DNA from: Microvirga lenta
Lineage (GTDB): Bacteria > Pseudomonadota > Alphaproteobacteria > Rhizobiales > Beijerinckiaceae
Assembly (NCBI RefSeq): GCF_020532555.1
Contig: NZ_JAJBBR010000007.1
Location: 124,001 to 188,000, forward strand
DNA: 64,000 nucleotides
Direction of reading: 5' to 3'
Below the pieces are notes generated by a model, which was not told where the DNA came from, did no database searches, and saw only the letters and a list, made by a program, of their open reading frames with translations. Below, piece after piece: positions 44,083 through 58,112 of the stretch. Position numbers and translations under genes: made by a program. Each line of letters opens with the position of its first letter. The stretch's first letter is position 1.

Positions 44083-44826
44083 TCAGCAGCGGCCGGGCTT
44101 GGGATGAAAGTAGGACTGGCGCCGCACGATGCCGTCCGAGAACAGGCCGAAGGCCTGGATCACGTGTCCCTGAGGGAGTTCCAGGTTGCGGGCGACGCCT
44201 GCGCCCTTCAGCACGGCTCCGCGCTCGTCCGGTTCAGGGTGGCGATGGCTTCCGCCGGAGCCGAGGCGGCAGTTCTGGCATCGAATCGGTCCCAGGATCT
44301 GCGCTCCGTCACCGATGTGGTTCGTGGATGCGAGGGAGCCGCCGCCGAGAAGGCGGGCCTCGCGCCCGATCTCAATGGTCGCTCCGGCTTCGGCCTTGAT
44401 CGTGAAGCCGCCTTCCTCGCCGATTTCAGCGCCGGTCCCGATCCGAACCTCGCCGTCCGAGGCCAGGATGCGGCTGCCGGGGAACAGGACCGTGCCTGCG
44501 CCGACCACGATGCGTCCGGCTCCCCGGATCTCCAGAATTGTATTGGGCCAGAGGATCACGTCCTCGCCCAGGTCAGCGCCGGGGGAGACGAGGACGGAGC
44601 GGGGATCCGGCATCAGAACCCCGCGCTGCGCCAGGGCCAGGGTCTCCTCCAGTGCGAGAAACCCCAGCCGCCGCCGTGCGGCATCCGGATCCAAACGTTC
44701 TGCTTCCATCACCCCCTCCAAGCGGGCCGGCAGTTTATCACCGCCGAAAGACCCTGGCGCCGTGCCTTGCCCTTTTTCCAACATGGTTCGCGTGTTATCG
44801 CGTTGCCGGAACGCGAAGTCGGCCAT
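44083..44826 (-). CDS. Left-handed beta-helix (hexapeptide-repeat) acyltransferase-like protein
   Basis: From ATG 44826 the protein has 247 residues. The N-terminal ~80 residues include the segment DPDAARRRLGFLALEETLAL. The rest carries hexapeptide-type repeats ([LIV]-G-x4) such as VLVSPGADLGEDVILWPNTI and RIGTGAEIGEEGGFTIKAEA, as in the C-terminal domain of GlmU and other LbetaH transferases. No nucleotidyltransferase signature is present, so this is not GlmU itself. The product is unassigned. It is divergent from the DUF2155 gene; the upstream extension to 44919 has no support. Confidence 0.65.
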   Translation of the reverse strand: MADFAFRQRDNTRTMLEKGQGTAPGSFGGDKLPARLEGVMEAERLDPDAARRRLGFLALEETLALAQRGVLMPDPRSVLVSPGADLGEDVILWPNTILEIRGAGRIVVGAGTVLFPGSRILASDGEVRIGTGAEIGEEGGFTIKAEAGATIEIGREARLLGGGSLASTNHIGDGAQILGPIRCQNCRLGSGGSHRHPEPDERGAVLKGAGVARNLELPQGHVIQAFGLFSDGIVRRQSYFHPKPGRC

Positions 44827-44843
44827 GCTCGGCCGGTCATAAC

Positions 44844-45476
44844 ATGGCGTGGACAGGCGATATGACATTCGGATGGACGCGGGCCGCCTTGGTGCTCGCA
44901 TCGGTAATCGGTGGGGCAACCGTAGCCCATGCGGATCGGATCAAGAACCCGACTGCGGTCTTCTCGGGTCTGGACAAGATTACCGGACGAATCGTGTCGT
45001 TCGAGGTGGCGGTGGACGAGACCGTACAGTTCGGCGCCCTCCAGATGCGGGCCCGCGTCTGCTTCACCAAGCCCCCGACCGAGACGCCGAACACGACATC
45101 CTTCGTCGAGGTGGAGGAGACCGGTTCCGACGGCGCGAGCCGGCGGGTCTTCTCCGGCTGGATGTTCGCCGCGAGTCCGGGTCTGCATGGGCTCGAGCAT
45201 CCGGTCTACGATATCTGGCTCGTCGACTGCAAAGGCGGCACGGAGGTCATTGCCGAGCCCAAGGAGACGCCCGAGGAGCTGCCTCCGATCGAGCAAGGCG
45301 CTGCCGGCCAGCCGGGCGAGGGCGGACGGCCCGGGGACATCATGAGCCCCGCATCCGTCCAGCCTGTTCCGGCGCCTCCGCCGGTGAGAACCGCACCGCT
45401 GCGCCAGCCGAGGCGGGCTGCGCCGCCCGCCTGGGGGCAGGCGCCGATCATCAACAACGAGAATCCGAACAACTAG
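44844..45476 (+). CDS. DUF2155-domain periplasmic protein
   Basis: The 210-residue protein (or 204 from ATG 44862) has a signal peptide ending AHAD and the DUF2155 region: [20 protein letters not shown], then [20 protein letters not shown] and [20 protein letters not shown]. The tail is Pro-rich and disordered. DUF2155 proteins are periplasmic, alphaproteobacterial and of unknown function. Its stop overlaps the convergent aat stop by four bases. Position beside NDUFA12-like and aat is conserved in the order, in my experience of these genomes. Confidence 0.85.
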   Translation: MAWTGDMTFGWTRAALVLASVIGGATVAHADRIKNPTAVFSGLDKITGRIVSFEVAVDETVQFGALQMRARVCFTKPPTETPNTTSFVEVEETGSDGASRRVFSGWMFAASPGLHGLEHPVYDIWLVDCKGGTEVIAEPKETPEELPPIEQGAAGQPGEGGRPGDIMSPASVQPVPAPPPVRTAPLRQPRRAAPPAWGQAPIINNENPNN

Positions 45477-46153
45477 CGATCTGCGGGCAGGGACGCGCCG
45501 AGGGCGGCGAGGGCCTCTTCGCCGCTCACGGCCGTCCCGCGCGGCCAGACATGCCAGTCGGCTTCCTGGTCCATCGCCGCGCGGAGCATCTGCTTGTAGC
45601 TGCGGCGGGAGACCTCGATCGCGCCGAACTGAGCCAGGTGCGGGGTGACGAACTGCGTGTCGAGCAGGGTGAAGCCGCCGCGCCGCAGCCGTGCCACGAG
45701 ATGCACGAGGGCGACCTTGGACGCATCCCGCTCCGTATGAAACATGCTCTCCCCGAAGAACGCGCTGCGCAGGCGCACCCCGTAGAGACCGCCGACCAGC
45801 CGGTTGTCCTGGTAGACCTCCACGGTATGGCAGTAGCCCGTATCGAAGAGCTCTCCGTAGAGCCTGCGGATGCGGCCGTTGATCCAGGTCCGCTCCCGGT
45901 CGAAGCCGGGGGCGGCGCAGCCGTCGATGACCGCATCGAAATCCTGATCCACCCGGACCTCGAAATGGTCGGAGCGGACCGTGCGGGCGAGGCGCTTGCC
46001 CACATGGAAGCGGTCGAGGGGAATGATCCCCCTCTCCCGAGGTTCGACCCAGAACAGTGACGGATCATTCGCATCCTCCGCCATGGGGAAGATGCCCGCC
46101 GCATAAGCCTTGAGCAGGATCTCAGGCGTGATTTCGAACTGGTCAGCCCTCAT
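45473..46153 (-). CDS. aat: Leucyl/phenylalanyl-tRNA-protein transferase
   Basis: The 226-residue enzyme attaches Leu or Phe from aminoacyl-tRNA to N-terminal Lys or Arg of proteins, marking them for ClpAP via the N-end rule. The diagnostic start [20 protein letters not shown] is followed by [20 protein letters not shown], then [20 protein letters not shown] and [20 protein letters not shown]. Length is standard. It lies 21 bases beyond the accC stop on the same strand, so it may be the last gene of that transcript. Confidence 0.96.
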   Translation of the reverse strand: MRADQFEITPEILLKAYAAGIFPMAEDANDPSLFWVEPRERGIIPLDRFHVGKRLARTVRSDHFEVRVDQDFDAVIDGCAAPGFDRERTWINGRIRRLYGELFDTGYCHTVEVYQDNRLVGGLYGVRLRSAFFGESMFHTERDASKVALVHLVARLRRGGFTLLDTQFVTPHLAQFGAIEVSRRSYKQMLRAAMDQEADWHVWPRGTAVSGEEALAALGASLPADR

Positions 46154-46174
46154 CCCGCTAAAGGTAGCACGCCT

Positions 46175-47530
<1,356 letters not shown>

Positions 47531-47535
47531 CGCCG

Positions 47536-48012
47536 TTACTCGATGACCAGCAGCGGCTCGCCGTATTCGACCGGAGTCCCATCCTCGACATAGATGGCGG
47601 TCACGGTGCCGGCGCGGGGCGCGACGATCTCGTTGAAGGTCTTCATGGCCTCGACCAGGAGAACCTTGTCGCCGGCCTGGACCTTGGAGCCGACCTCCAC
47701 GAAGGCCTTCGCATCCGGCGAGGGCTTGCGATAGGCGGTGCCGACCATCGGCGAGAGAACCGCGCCAGGATGGGGAGCCGAAGCCTTGGCGGCGGCTGCC
47801 GCGGCGTCCGCGACGGACGGCGGCGGCGCGATCACCGGGGGCGGGGCGACGGACGGGGCCGAGACGGGAACCGTCACGGCTGCCGTCACGGTCCGGGCCA
47901 CGCGGATGCGAAGGTCGCCCTTCTCCACTTCGATCTCGGTGAGATCGGTATCGGCGATCAATGTCGCCAGCTCACGCACGAGATCGGGATCGAAAGGGTT
48001 GTCCTTGGCCAT
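47536..48012 (-). CDS. accB: Biotin carboxyl carrier protein of acetyl-CoA carboxylase
   Basis: The 158-residue protein has an N-terminal segment ([20 protein letters not shown]), an Ala/Pro linker (about 45-85), and the C-terminal biotinyl domain with Lys124 in [10 protein letters not shown], biotinylated by BirA. The ATG at 48012 is preferred over GTG 48021 because AGAGGTG precedes it at good spacing. It is followed by accC in an operon and preceded by aroQ 26 bases upstream. Confidence 0.96.
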   Translation of the reverse strand: MAKDNPFDPDLVRELATLIADTDLTEIEVEKGDLRIRVARTVTAAVTVPVSAPSVAPPPVIAPPPSVADAAAAAAKASAPHPGAVLSPMVGTAYRKPSPDAKAFVEVGSKVQAGDKVLLVEAMKTFNEIVAPRAGTVTAIYVEDGTPVEYGEPLLVIE

Positions 48013-48038
48013 GGGGCTCACCTCTTATTCTTGAGGAA

Positions 48039-48506
48039 CTAGTGTTTGGAGGGCGGCGCCTTCTGCGCCCGCTCGGCCAGCACGCGGTGGATCGCGTCCA
48101 AGCCGAGCAGATAGCTCATGGGCCCGAAGCCGCAGATCACGCCGACGGAGACGGGCGCAACGAGCGAGCGATGGCGGAAGCCCTCGCGAGCATGAACGTT
48201 CGAAAGATGGATCTCGACCGTGGGGGCACCGCTGCCAGCAATGGCGTCCCTGAGCGCGATCGAGGTGTGGGTATAGGCGCCGGCATTGAGGACGATGCCC
48301 GCTCCCTGGGCTCCTGCCTCCTGGATCCAGTCGACAAGCTGTCCTTCGTGGTTCGACTGGCGGAAGACGATGTTCATGCCCAACGCTCCGGCCCTGTCGC
48401 GAACGAGACGCTCGATCTCCGTCAGCGTGACGCTGCCGTAGATCGTGGGCTCCCGTTGGCCGAGCAGGTTGAGGTTCGGTCCGTTGAGGACGTGGGCGGT
48501 GATCAT
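48039..48506 (-). CDS. aroQ: Type II 3-dehydroquinate dehydratase
   Basis: The 155-residue enzyme of the shikimate pathway has NGPNLNLLGQREPTIYGSVT with the catalytic Tyr23, VFRQSNHEGQLVDWIQEAGA, LNAGAYTHTSIALRDAI and VEIHLSNVHAREGFRHRS with the active-site His. Type II enzymes form dodecamers. The start MITAHVLNGPN is chosen; the upstream frame to 48575 has no family similarity. It sits just upstream of accB and accC, a common alphaproteobacterial order. Confidence 0.95.
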   Translation of the reverse strand: MITAHVLNGPNLNLLGQREPTIYGSVTLTEIERLVRDRAGALGMNIVFRQSNHEGQLVDWIQEAGAQGAGIVLNAGAYTHTSIALRDAIAGSGAPTVEIHLSNVHAREGFRHRSLVAPVSVGVICGFGPMSYLLGLDAIHRVLAERAQKAPPSKH

Positions 48507-48746
48507 CGCGTAGGAGCGTTCCGGATGGCCCCGAGGGGTGGAGCCGACTGGCCCTCTTAGCCAAAAGGCGGTCAAGGGGAAAGGGGAAAACCGGGCCTTT
48601 CCAAGGCATGCTTGCGCATTCCCTGGGGAGATGCCGCCGGAATCGTCCCTCGGAACCCGGATTCGGACCGGTTCCGTTTCGGAAGCTTTATCGGAAAGCT
48701 GCGCCCGAACCGGGCGGAAGGGGCGCCGCTGGAGAGAGGCTTGCGA

Positions 48747-49523
48747 TCAGCAGGTGGCCTTGCCGCACTGGCGCACGTTGGCGACCACCTGCTTCAGGGG
48801 TTCGAGGCCGACGGCGCCGGGGATGACGCTGTCGCCGACGATGAAGGCGGGGGTGCCGGTCAGGCTGAGCTTGTCGCCCAGTTCCATGTTTTCCTGAAGG
48901 GCTTTCTGGATGTCCGGGGACTGCATGTCCTTCTGCAGGCGGGCCATGTCGACGCCCATCTCCTTGGCGGTGGCCAGGGCCTTTTCGCCGTTCACCCGGC
49001 CGCGGGTGCCCATGAGCTTGGTGTGGAAGTCGAAGAGCTTGTCCCCCTTGAGCTGCTTGCCGACCGCGAGGCTGACGCGGCTCGCCTCGACGGAATCGGG
49101 GCCGAGGACGGGGAAGTCCTTCAGGACGACCCGCAGCTTGGAGTCGTTCTTCACGAGGGTCTGCACGTCCTCCATCGCCCGCTTGCAGTAGCCGCAATTG
49201 TAGTCGAAGAACTCGACCAGGGTGACGTCGCCCGAAGGGTTGCCGACCACGAAGGAATGGGGGGCGTTCAGGAGCGTCTCCCGGGTTTCCTTCAGGGCGC
49301 CGGCCTGGGCGACCTGCTGCGCTTCCGCCTGGCGCTTCTCCAATTCGCCGATGACCTCGGTCAGAACCTCCGGGTTCTTGAGGAGGTAGTCCCTCACGAT
49401 CTCGCCGATGGCCTGGCGCTGCTGGTCCGTGAAGGGTGCATTCTGGGCCATCGCCGCGGGGCCGATGGCCAGGGCGCCGATCAGGGCCGCAGCCTGACAG
49501 GATTTGAGAAGCGGGATACGCAT
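48747..49523 (-). CDS. Secreted DsbA/Com1-family thiol oxidoreductase
   Basis: The 258-residue protein has a signal peptide (about 1-26, ending PAAMA). A helical region includes VRDYLLKNPEVLTEVIGELE, and a thioredoxin-fold domain has the redox site CGYC (Cys110-Cys113) in VEFFDYNCGYCKRAM and the cis-Pro region LTGTPAFIVGDSVIPGAV. It should catalyse disulfide formation or isomerisation in the periplasm. The start MRIPLLKSCQ is the signal peptide; the longer frame to 49643 is rejected. It lies ~240 bases upstream of aroQ on the same strand. Confidence 0.9.
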   Translation of the reverse strand: MRIPLLKSCQAAALIGALAIGPAAMAQNAPFTDQQRQAIGEIVRDYLLKNPEVLTEVIGELEKRQAEAQQVAQAGALKETRETLLNAPHSFVVGNPSGDVTLVEFFDYNCGYCKRAMEDVQTLVKNDSKLRVVLKDFPVLGPDSVEASRVSLAVGKQLKGDKLFDFHTKLMGTRGRVNGEKALATAKEMGVDMARLQKDMQSPDIQKALQENMELGDKLSLTGTPAFIVGDSVIPGAVGLEPLKQVVANVRQCGKATC

Positions 49524-49768
49524 GGTCGGTCCTTCTGAGGAGCCCGGGCGGAAAGCCTGCCCGGAAATCCGGTTATTCGAGAGGTTTGGGGCATTCGGAT
49601 GGGCCTGGGAGGCTGTCGCGACACCCTCCCGATTCGGCCGCATTTGAGCCCCGATCCTCGTTTCATCGGGCGGAGTTAGCGGGTTTCGCGAGACACCGTC
49701 AATTCACGCCTTCGTTGATGCGAGAAATCGCCTTGAGGCCGGCAACCCGAGGAGCTACGAGCCTCATC

Positions 49769-50950
49769 ATGACAAAGCCAGCCGCATCCTCCGCTCTTCC
49801 CCTCGTCGCCCGCCGCATGGACCGGGTCTCCTCCTTCCTCGCCATGGACGTGCTGAGCGCCGCCGCCGCCAAGGAGCGGCGAGGGGACAGCGTCATCCAC
49901 ATGGAGGTCGGTCAGCCCTCCGCTCCCGCTCCCCGGGCCGCCCGGGAGGCGGCCAAGGCGGCGCTGGAGGCCGGGCGCATCGGCTACACGGAGGCCCTCG
50001 GAACGGCGGCCCTGCGGGAGCGCATCGCCCGGCACTACCGGGATACCTACGGGGTGAGCCTGGCGCCCGAGCGGGTGATCGTCACCACCGGGTCCTCGGC
50101 CGGGTTCGTGCTGGCCTTCCTGAGCCTGTTCGATCCCGGCCAGCGGGTGGCGATCACCGCGCCGGGCTATCCGGCCTACCGGAACATCCTCGAGGCGCTC
50201 GACCTCGAACCGGTCATCGTTCCCCTCAGCAAGGCGGACGGCTGGATCATGACGGCGGCGAGCATCGAGAAGGCTCACGCCGAAAAGCCGCTGCACGGCA
50301 TCCTGGCCATGAGCCCGGCCAACCCTTCGGGCACGATGATCGGCCGCGAGGCCCTGGCCCGGCTGGGCGAGACCTGCCGCCGGCTGGGGCTGTGGTTCAT
50401 CTCCGACGAGATCTACCACGGACTGACCTATGGCGAGGCCGCCTCGACGGCCCTCAGCTCGGACGACGACGCGGTCGTGATCAACTCGTTCTCGAAATAC
50501 TATTGCATGACCGGCTGGCGCATCGGCTGGATCGTGGTGCCGGAGCGGCTGGTGCGGCCGATCGAGCGCCTGGCGCAAAATTTCTATATCTCGCCGCCCT
50601 ACCTGTCCCAGGTTGCTGCGCTTGCGGCCTTCGATGCCACCGAGGAGCTGGAGGCGGTGAAGGCGGGCTATGCCCGAAACCGCGCCTATCTGCTGGAGGA
50701 ACTGCCGCGGATCGGCATCACGGACATGCACCCGGTGGACGGCGCCTTCTACATCTATGCCGACATCGCCCGCTTCACCAACGACTCCATCGGCTTCACG
50801 AAGCGGATGCTGGAAGAGGCGGGCGTGGCGGCGACGCCCGGCCTCGATTTCGACCCCATCGAGGGCTCGCACTACCTGCGCCTGTCCTTCGCCGGGTCCG
50901 AAAACGATTGTCGCGAGACGGTTGCCCGCCTCGCGACATGGTTGAAGTAA
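49769..50950 (+). CDS. Class I/II PLP-dependent aminotransferase
   Basis: This 393-residue enzyme has the fold-type I aminotransferase motifs: VGQPSAPAPRAAREAAKAAL, GYTEALGTAALRERIARHY, ITAPGYPAYRNILEALDLEP, MSPANPSGTMIGREAL, ISDEIYHGLTYG, and the PLP-binding Lys243 in INSFSKYYCMTGWRIGW. The substrate is uncertain (aspartate, aromatic or branched-chain). The ATG at 49769 is chosen over a longer open frame from 49586. It is convergent with rne, with a strong shared hairpin between. Confidence 0.9.
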   Translation: MTKPAASSALPLVARRMDRVSSFLAMDVLSAAAAKERRGDSVIHMEVGQPSAPAPRAAREAAKAALEAGRIGYTEALGTAALRERIARHYRDTYGVSLAPERVIVTTGSSAGFVLAFLSLFDPGQRVAITAPGYPAYRNILEALDLEPVIVPLSKADGWIMTAASIEKAHAEKPLHGILAMSPANPSGTMIGREALARLGETCRRLGLWFISDEIYHGLTYGEAASTALSSDDDAVVINSFSKYYCMTGWRIGWIVVPERLVRPIERLAQNFYISPPYLSQVAALAAFDATEELEAVKAGYARNRAYLLEELPRIGITDMHPVDGAFYIYADIARFTNDSIGFTKRMLEEAGVAATPGLDFDPIEGSHYLRLSFAGSENDCRETVARLATWLK

Positions 50951-50962
50951 TTTCGTCAAACC

Positions 50963-50986
50963 CGTGAGGATCTTAGCTTAAGATCC

Positions 50987-50991
<5 letters not shown>
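50963..50991. terminator. Perfect bidirectional hairpin between aminotransferase and rne
   Basis: CGTGAGGATCTTA and TAAGATCCTCACG form a perfect 13-bp stem with a 3-base loop, overlapping the rne stop codon and starting 13 bases after the aminotransferase stop. It can serve both convergent genes, although neither side has a long T-tract. Confidence 0.7.
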
Positions 50992-53695
<2,704 letters not shown>

Positions 53696-54306
53696 GTTGA
53701 ACTCTCGACATGGCGATCGAGGGCAGGACCTGAGGCAGAAGCCGCATTGAGGGCGGGCGGCCGCGCCGCGAAACGAGACGGCGGGCTGGAATTGCGTTCG
53801 GAGTGCTGTCGATCGCCATCGTGCGCCTCTGAGGGGCGCATTCTGGGTTAAATCGGGCCGGTGCCATGCTGAGCTGATCGGGGCATGGGCAAACGCGAAA
53901 TTGATCGCGCGAAGCGAAAGGTGCTGTGACGACAGTCAGGACTGACTTCGCTAGCGCAACCATTCAACGACGGCCCTTTCGGATTCGATGAGCCGGATTG
54001 AGCCGGCCACCGCATAAAGGCGATGAAACATCGCTATTCGACCTGTCCGGCAGCCTGTCGAGCGTGACGGGTGTCCAGCGGATCGGTCAACACAACCGTC
54101 TCCACGGACCCGCCGTCAGATTCGGCCATAGCGGACAGGGTCAGCATCATTACAGATCGTTTGGGGTGTTTGGCAAGATGCCGCGAGACTGTGCCTTCAA
54201 TGCAACAGAGTCTCAATATTGGAGCTTTAAGCGTGAGGTTTCGTTAACCATGCAGGCCCTATGAGGTAGGACGGGCGAGCGAATCCAGCCGGCGACCGGG
54301 ATACAC
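53696..54306. promoter_or_regulatory. Long divergent region between rne and the amidase gene
   Basis: About 610 bases with no gene. RNase E genes in other bacteria have long, self-regulating 5' untranslated regions, and this gap could hold one on the minus strand. TTAACCAT, a CtrA half-site-like octamer, occurs at 54244-54251, about 55 bases upstream of the amidase start. Confidence 0.4.
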
Positions 54307-55545
54307 ATGACGCCTTTCTCACGCCTATTGCACCTGTGCCTCCTGGCAACGCTCCTCGTTGCCGGATCCGGCCGCGCGTGGGCCGTGGGCGCCGAGGCCA
54401 AGACCGAGACCCCGATCATCGCCGCCGCCGTCGCCGTCGAGGCGGCGGAGGGCAGGACCCGCTTCAAGGTCACTCTCTCCAAGGCCGTCGTGGCGCAGGT
54501 CCACCTCATGGAGGCCCCGGACCGCGTGATCGTCGACCTGCCGGAGGTCGCCTTCCATCTGCCCGCCGATACCGGCCGCAAGCAGGAGGGGCTCATCGCC
54601 TCCTACCGCTACGGCCTCTTCGCGCCGGGGCGCTCGCGCGTGGTCATGGATCTCGTCCAGCCGGCCGTCGTGTCGGCCCTCCATGTCGAGCAGGGCCTGC
54701 CCGGAGGCGCGGCGCTCCTCGTGATCGAGCTGTCCCGGACCGACCGGAACGAGTTCCGCCGGGTCGCGGCGGAGAATGCCCCCGGGGCGCGGACCGAGGT
54801 GGCTCAGGCTCCCCCGGGCGAGGTCAAGGATGCGCGGCCGGTGATCGTCATCGATCCGGGCCACGGCGGCATCGACCCCGGCGCGGCGGCCGTTTCCGGC
54901 GTCTCGGAGAAGGATCTCGTCCTGTCCTTCGGCCAGCTCCTGAAGAAGAAGCTGGAGGCCGGGGGGCGCTACCGGGTGCTGATGACCCGCGACGAGGACG
55001 TCTTCGTCTCCCTCGGAGACCGGGTGCGCGCGGCGCGCAACGCCAAGGCCGATCTTTTCATCTCGATCCATGCGGATTCGATCTCGGGGGCGCAGGAGGT
55101 CCGCGGACTGACCGTCTATACGGGGTCCGAGCGCGCATCGGACGCCGAATCCGCCCGGCTCGCCGATCGCGAGAACAACGCCGATGCGGTCGCCGGCATC
55201 GAATCGGGGCAGGGGGCCGACGAGGTCCTCGACATCCTGCAGGATCTGACCCTGCGGGAAACCCGCACCTTCTCGCACAGCTTCGCCAACGGTCTCGTCG
55301 GCCAGCTGGACACGGTGGCCCGCCTGAACAAGAACCCCCGCCGCGAGGCCGGTTTCCGGGTTCTGCGGGCCCATGACGTGCCCTCGGTTCTGGTCGAGCT
55401 GGGCTATCTTTCCAGCAAGCAGGACCTCGATCTGATCATGTCCGACGCATGGCGCGGCAAGATGGTCTCCGCCATGTCCGCCGCCATCGACCGCTTTTTC
55501 GCCACCAGGCTGGCTCGCCAGGGCGCTGCCGCAGTTTTACCATAG
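54307..55545 (+). CDS. amiC: N-acetylmuramoyl-L-alanine amidase (AMIN plus Amidase_3)
   Basis: The 412-residue secreted enzyme has a signal peptide (about 1-26, ending GRAWAV), an N-terminal AMIN domain (VEAAEGRTRFKVTLSKAVVA and VIVDLPEVAFHLP), and a C-terminal Amidase_3 domain with zinc ligands His186 in VIDPGHGGIDPGA, Glu201 in VSEKDLVL and His255 in LFISIHADSI. It cleaves septal peptidoglycan between MurNAc and L-Ala. The AMIN domain targets it to the cell wall at division. The symbol is by architecture. It is upstream of the PBP1A gene in the same orientation. Confidence 0.92.
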   Translation: MTPFSRLLHLCLLATLLVAGSGRAWAVGAEAKTETPIIAAAVAVEAAEGRTRFKVTLSKAVVAQVHLMEAPDRVIVDLPEVAFHLPADTGRKQEGLIASYRYGLFAPGRSRVVMDLVQPAVVSALHVEQGLPGGAALLVIELSRTDRNEFRRVAAENAPGARTEVAQAPPGEVKDARPVIVIDPGHGGIDPGAAAVSGVSEKDLVLSFGQLLKKKLEAGGRYRVLMTRDEDVFVSLGDRVRAARNAKADLFISIHADSISGAQEVRGLTVYTGSERASDAESARLADRENNADAVAGIESGQGADEVLDILQDLTLRETRTFSHSFANGLVGQLDTVARLNKNPRREAGFRVLRAHDVPSVLVELGYLSSKQDLDLIMSDAWRGKMVSAMSAAIDRFFATRLARQGAAAVLP

Positions 55546-55688
55546 ATAGAGTGTGGATACCCGTAGCGGGGTGGCGATTCCTCGGCTACAGGCAGGTCGG
55601 CTGAAACCTTTCCTGCCCGGACCGGGAATCGGCGTTTGCATATCGAAACAACGGTGCACTTGGCGCCGATAACGGAAATTACCTTCGG

Positions 55689-58112
55689 ATGCGCTTTATC
55701 CTACGATTCTTCGGCTTCCTGTTCAGCGTCGGGGCGATCTTCTTCCTGATCGGCGCTGCAGGTCTGGCCTACGGATACTGGTACTTCTCGAAGGACCTGC
55801 CGGATCACGCCCAGCTGGCGGATTACGAGCCTCCGATCATGACCCGCGTTCACGCGTCCGACGGCAGCCTTATCGCGGAATATGCCCGCGAGCGGCGCCT
55901 CTACGTGCCCATCGACGCCACTCCCAAGCTCGTGATCAATGCGTTCCTCTCGGCCGAGGACAAGAATTTCTACAAGCACATGGGCATCGACCCCGAGGGC
56001 ATCGTGCGTGCGGTGGTGGCCAATGTCCGCTCCGGCGGCCGGCGGGAGCAGGGCGCCTCGACGATCACCCAGCAGGTGGCCAAGAACTTCCTCCTCACCA
56101 ACGAGCGGACCTATGAGCGCAAGATCCGCGAGGCGCTGATCGCCCTGCGGATGGAATCGACCTTCTCCAAGGACAAGATTCTCGAGCTCTATCTGAACGA
56201 GATTTATCTCGGCCTCGGCAATTACGGCGTGGCCGCCGCGGCGCTGAACTATTTCGGCAAGTCGGTGCATGAGCTCGGCGTGGCCGAGGTCGCCTATCTG
56301 GCGGCCCTGCCGAAAGCGCCCAACAACTATCACCCCTTCCGCCATCCCCAGGCCGCCGTCGAGCGGCGCAACTGGGTCATCGACCGCATGGTCGACAACG
56401 GCTACCTCTCCGCCGAGGCGGCCGCCGCGGCCAAGAAGGAGCCGCTGACGGTCAACCCGCGGGTGGTGTCGCCCAACAGCATCGCCTCCGGCTACTTCGC
56501 CGAGGGCGTGCGCCGCGACATCGCGGAGCGCTACGGCGAGGAGACCCTCTACGAGGGCGGCCTTCTCATCCGCTCGACCATCGATCCGAAGATGCAGGCC
56601 ATGGCGCGCAAGGCGCTCGTGGACGGCCTCGTGCGCTTCGACGAGGCGCGGGGATGGCGCGGGGCCCAGCAGAAGCTGAACCTGACCGGCCGCGAATGGG
56701 GCCTGGCCCTGGCCGAGGTTCCCGCCCTGGGCGACGTGCAGCCCTGGCGCCTCGCCGTGGTGCTGGAAGTCGCCGGCGGCCGGGCACGGGTGGGCCTTCA
56801 GCCGAAGAAGGAGGCCTCGGGCCAGGTCTCGGCCGACCGGGAGACCGGAACCGTCGCCGCGGACGGGGTCAAATGGACCCGCCGCAGCGTCGACAAGGCC
56901 CTCTCCGTCGGGGACGTGGTCTATGTGGAGCCCCTGGAAGGCAAGAGCGGCCAGTTCCGCCTGCGCCAGATCCCCGAAATCTCGGGTGCCATCGTGGCCA
57001 TGGATCCCTATACCGGCCGTGTGCACGCCATGGTCGGCGGCTTCTCCTTCGACCAGAGCGAGTTCAACCGGGCAAGCCAGGCCATGCGCCAGCCGGGTTC
57101 CTCGTTCAAGCCCATCGTCTATGCCACGGCCCTGGACAACGGCTACACCCCGTCGAGCCAGGTCATGGACGCGCCCTTCGTGCTCGATATGGGTCCCGGC
57201 CAGCCGGCATGGGCGCCGTCGAACTACGACGGCAAGTCCGCCGGTCTGCGGACCCTGCGCTACGGAATCGAGCATTCCAAGAACCTGATGACGGTCCGCC
57301 TCTCCAACGAGGTCGGCATGCCGCTCATCGCGGAATATGCCCGCCGCTTCGGCGTCTACGACGACATGCTCCCGCTTCTGTCCATGTCGCTGGGCGCCGG
57401 CGAGACCACGGTCATGCGCATGACCGCCGCCTATTCCATGTTCGCCAATGGCGGGCGCCGCATCAAGCCGACCCTGATCGACCAGATCCAGGACCGGTCC
57501 GGCCGCACGATCTACCGCCACGACGACCGCAAGTGCACCGGCTGCGATGCCGAGACCTGGGACGGCGGTCCGCCTCCGACCCTGACCGACAACCGGGAGC
57601 AGGTGCTCGATCCGCTCACGGCCTATCAGATGACGTCGATCCTGGAGGGCGTCGTGCAGCGCGGCACCGCGCAGAGCGTGAAGGCGGTCGGAAAGCCTCT
57701 CGCGGGCAAGACCGGCACGACCAACGACGCCAAGGACGTGTGGTTCGTCGGCTTCTCGCCCGACCTCGCCGTGGGCGTGTTCCTGGGCTACGACCAGCCG
57801 AAGTCGCTCGGCAACGCGGCCACGGCCGGGCAGTATGCCGCTCCGGTCTTCCGCGACTTCATGCAGATGGCCCTGAAGGACAAGCCGGCCACGCCGTTCC
57901 GGGTGCCGCCCGGCATCAAGCTGATCCGCGTGAACGCATCGACCGGGACCCGCGCCTCGGGCGAGGGCGGCGGCGTGATCCTCGAGGCCTTCAAGCCCGG
58001 AACCACGCCTCCGGAATCCTATTCGCCTCCGGCCGAGTATTTCGACGGGCCCCAGGCCGAGTATCCCAGCGGAGCCCGGCAGGTCGGAGCGGGCACGGGC
58101 GGATTGTATTAG
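55689..58112 (+). CDS. mrcA: Class A penicillin-binding protein (PBP1A)
   Basis: The 807-residue bifunctional peptidoglycan synthase has one N-terminal transmembrane segment (FFGFLFSVGAIFFLIGAAGL). The glycosyltransferase domain carries Glu90 in LSAEDKNFYKHMGIDP and RREQGASTITQQVAKNFLLT. An OB-like insert follows. The transpeptidase domain has Ser471 of SxxK in QPGSSFKPIVYATAL, the SxN motif in IEHSKNLMTVRL and KTG in LAGKTGTTNDAKDVWFVGFS. Its C-terminal tail is Pro/Gly-rich. Adjacent to the amidase and prfB; a typical alphaproteobacterial neighbourhood. Confidence 0.96.
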   Translation: MRFILRFFGFLFSVGAIFFLIGAAGLAYGYWYFSKDLPDHAQLADYEPPIMTRVHASDGSLIAEYARERRLYVPIDATPKLVINAFLSAEDKNFYKHMGIDPEGIVRAVVANVRSGGRREQGASTITQQVAKNFLLTNERTYERKIREALIALRMESTFSKDKILELYLNEIYLGLGNYGVAAAALNYFGKSVHELGVAEVAYLAALPKAPNNYHPFRHPQAAVERRNWVIDRMVDNGYLSAEAAAAAKKEPLTVNPRVVSPNSIASGYFAEGVRRDIAERYGEETLYEGGLLIRSTIDPKMQAMARKALVDGLVRFDEARGWRGAQQKLNLTGREWGLALAEVPALGDVQPWRLAVVLEVAGGRARVGLQPKKEASGQVSADRETGTVAADGVKWTRRSVDKALSVGDVVYVEPLEGKSGQFRLRQIPEISGAIVAMDPYTGRVHAMVGGFSFDQSEFNRASQAMRQPGSSFKPIVYATALDNGYTPSSQVMDAPFVLDMGPGQPAWAPSNYDGKSAGLRTLRYGIEHSKNLMTVRLSNEVGMPLIAEYARRFGVYDDMLPLLSMSLGAGETTVMRMTAAYSMFANGGRRIKPTLIDQIQDRSGRTIYRHDDRKCTGCDAETWDGGPPPTLTDNREQVLDPLTAYQMTSILEGVVQRGTAQSVKAVGKPLAGKTGTTNDAKDVWFVGFSPDLAVGVFLGYDQPKSLGNAATAGQYAAPVFRDFMQMALKDKPATPFRVPPGIKLIRVNASTGTRASGEGGGVILEAFKPGTTPPESYSPPAEYFDGPQAEYPSGARQVGAGTGGLY

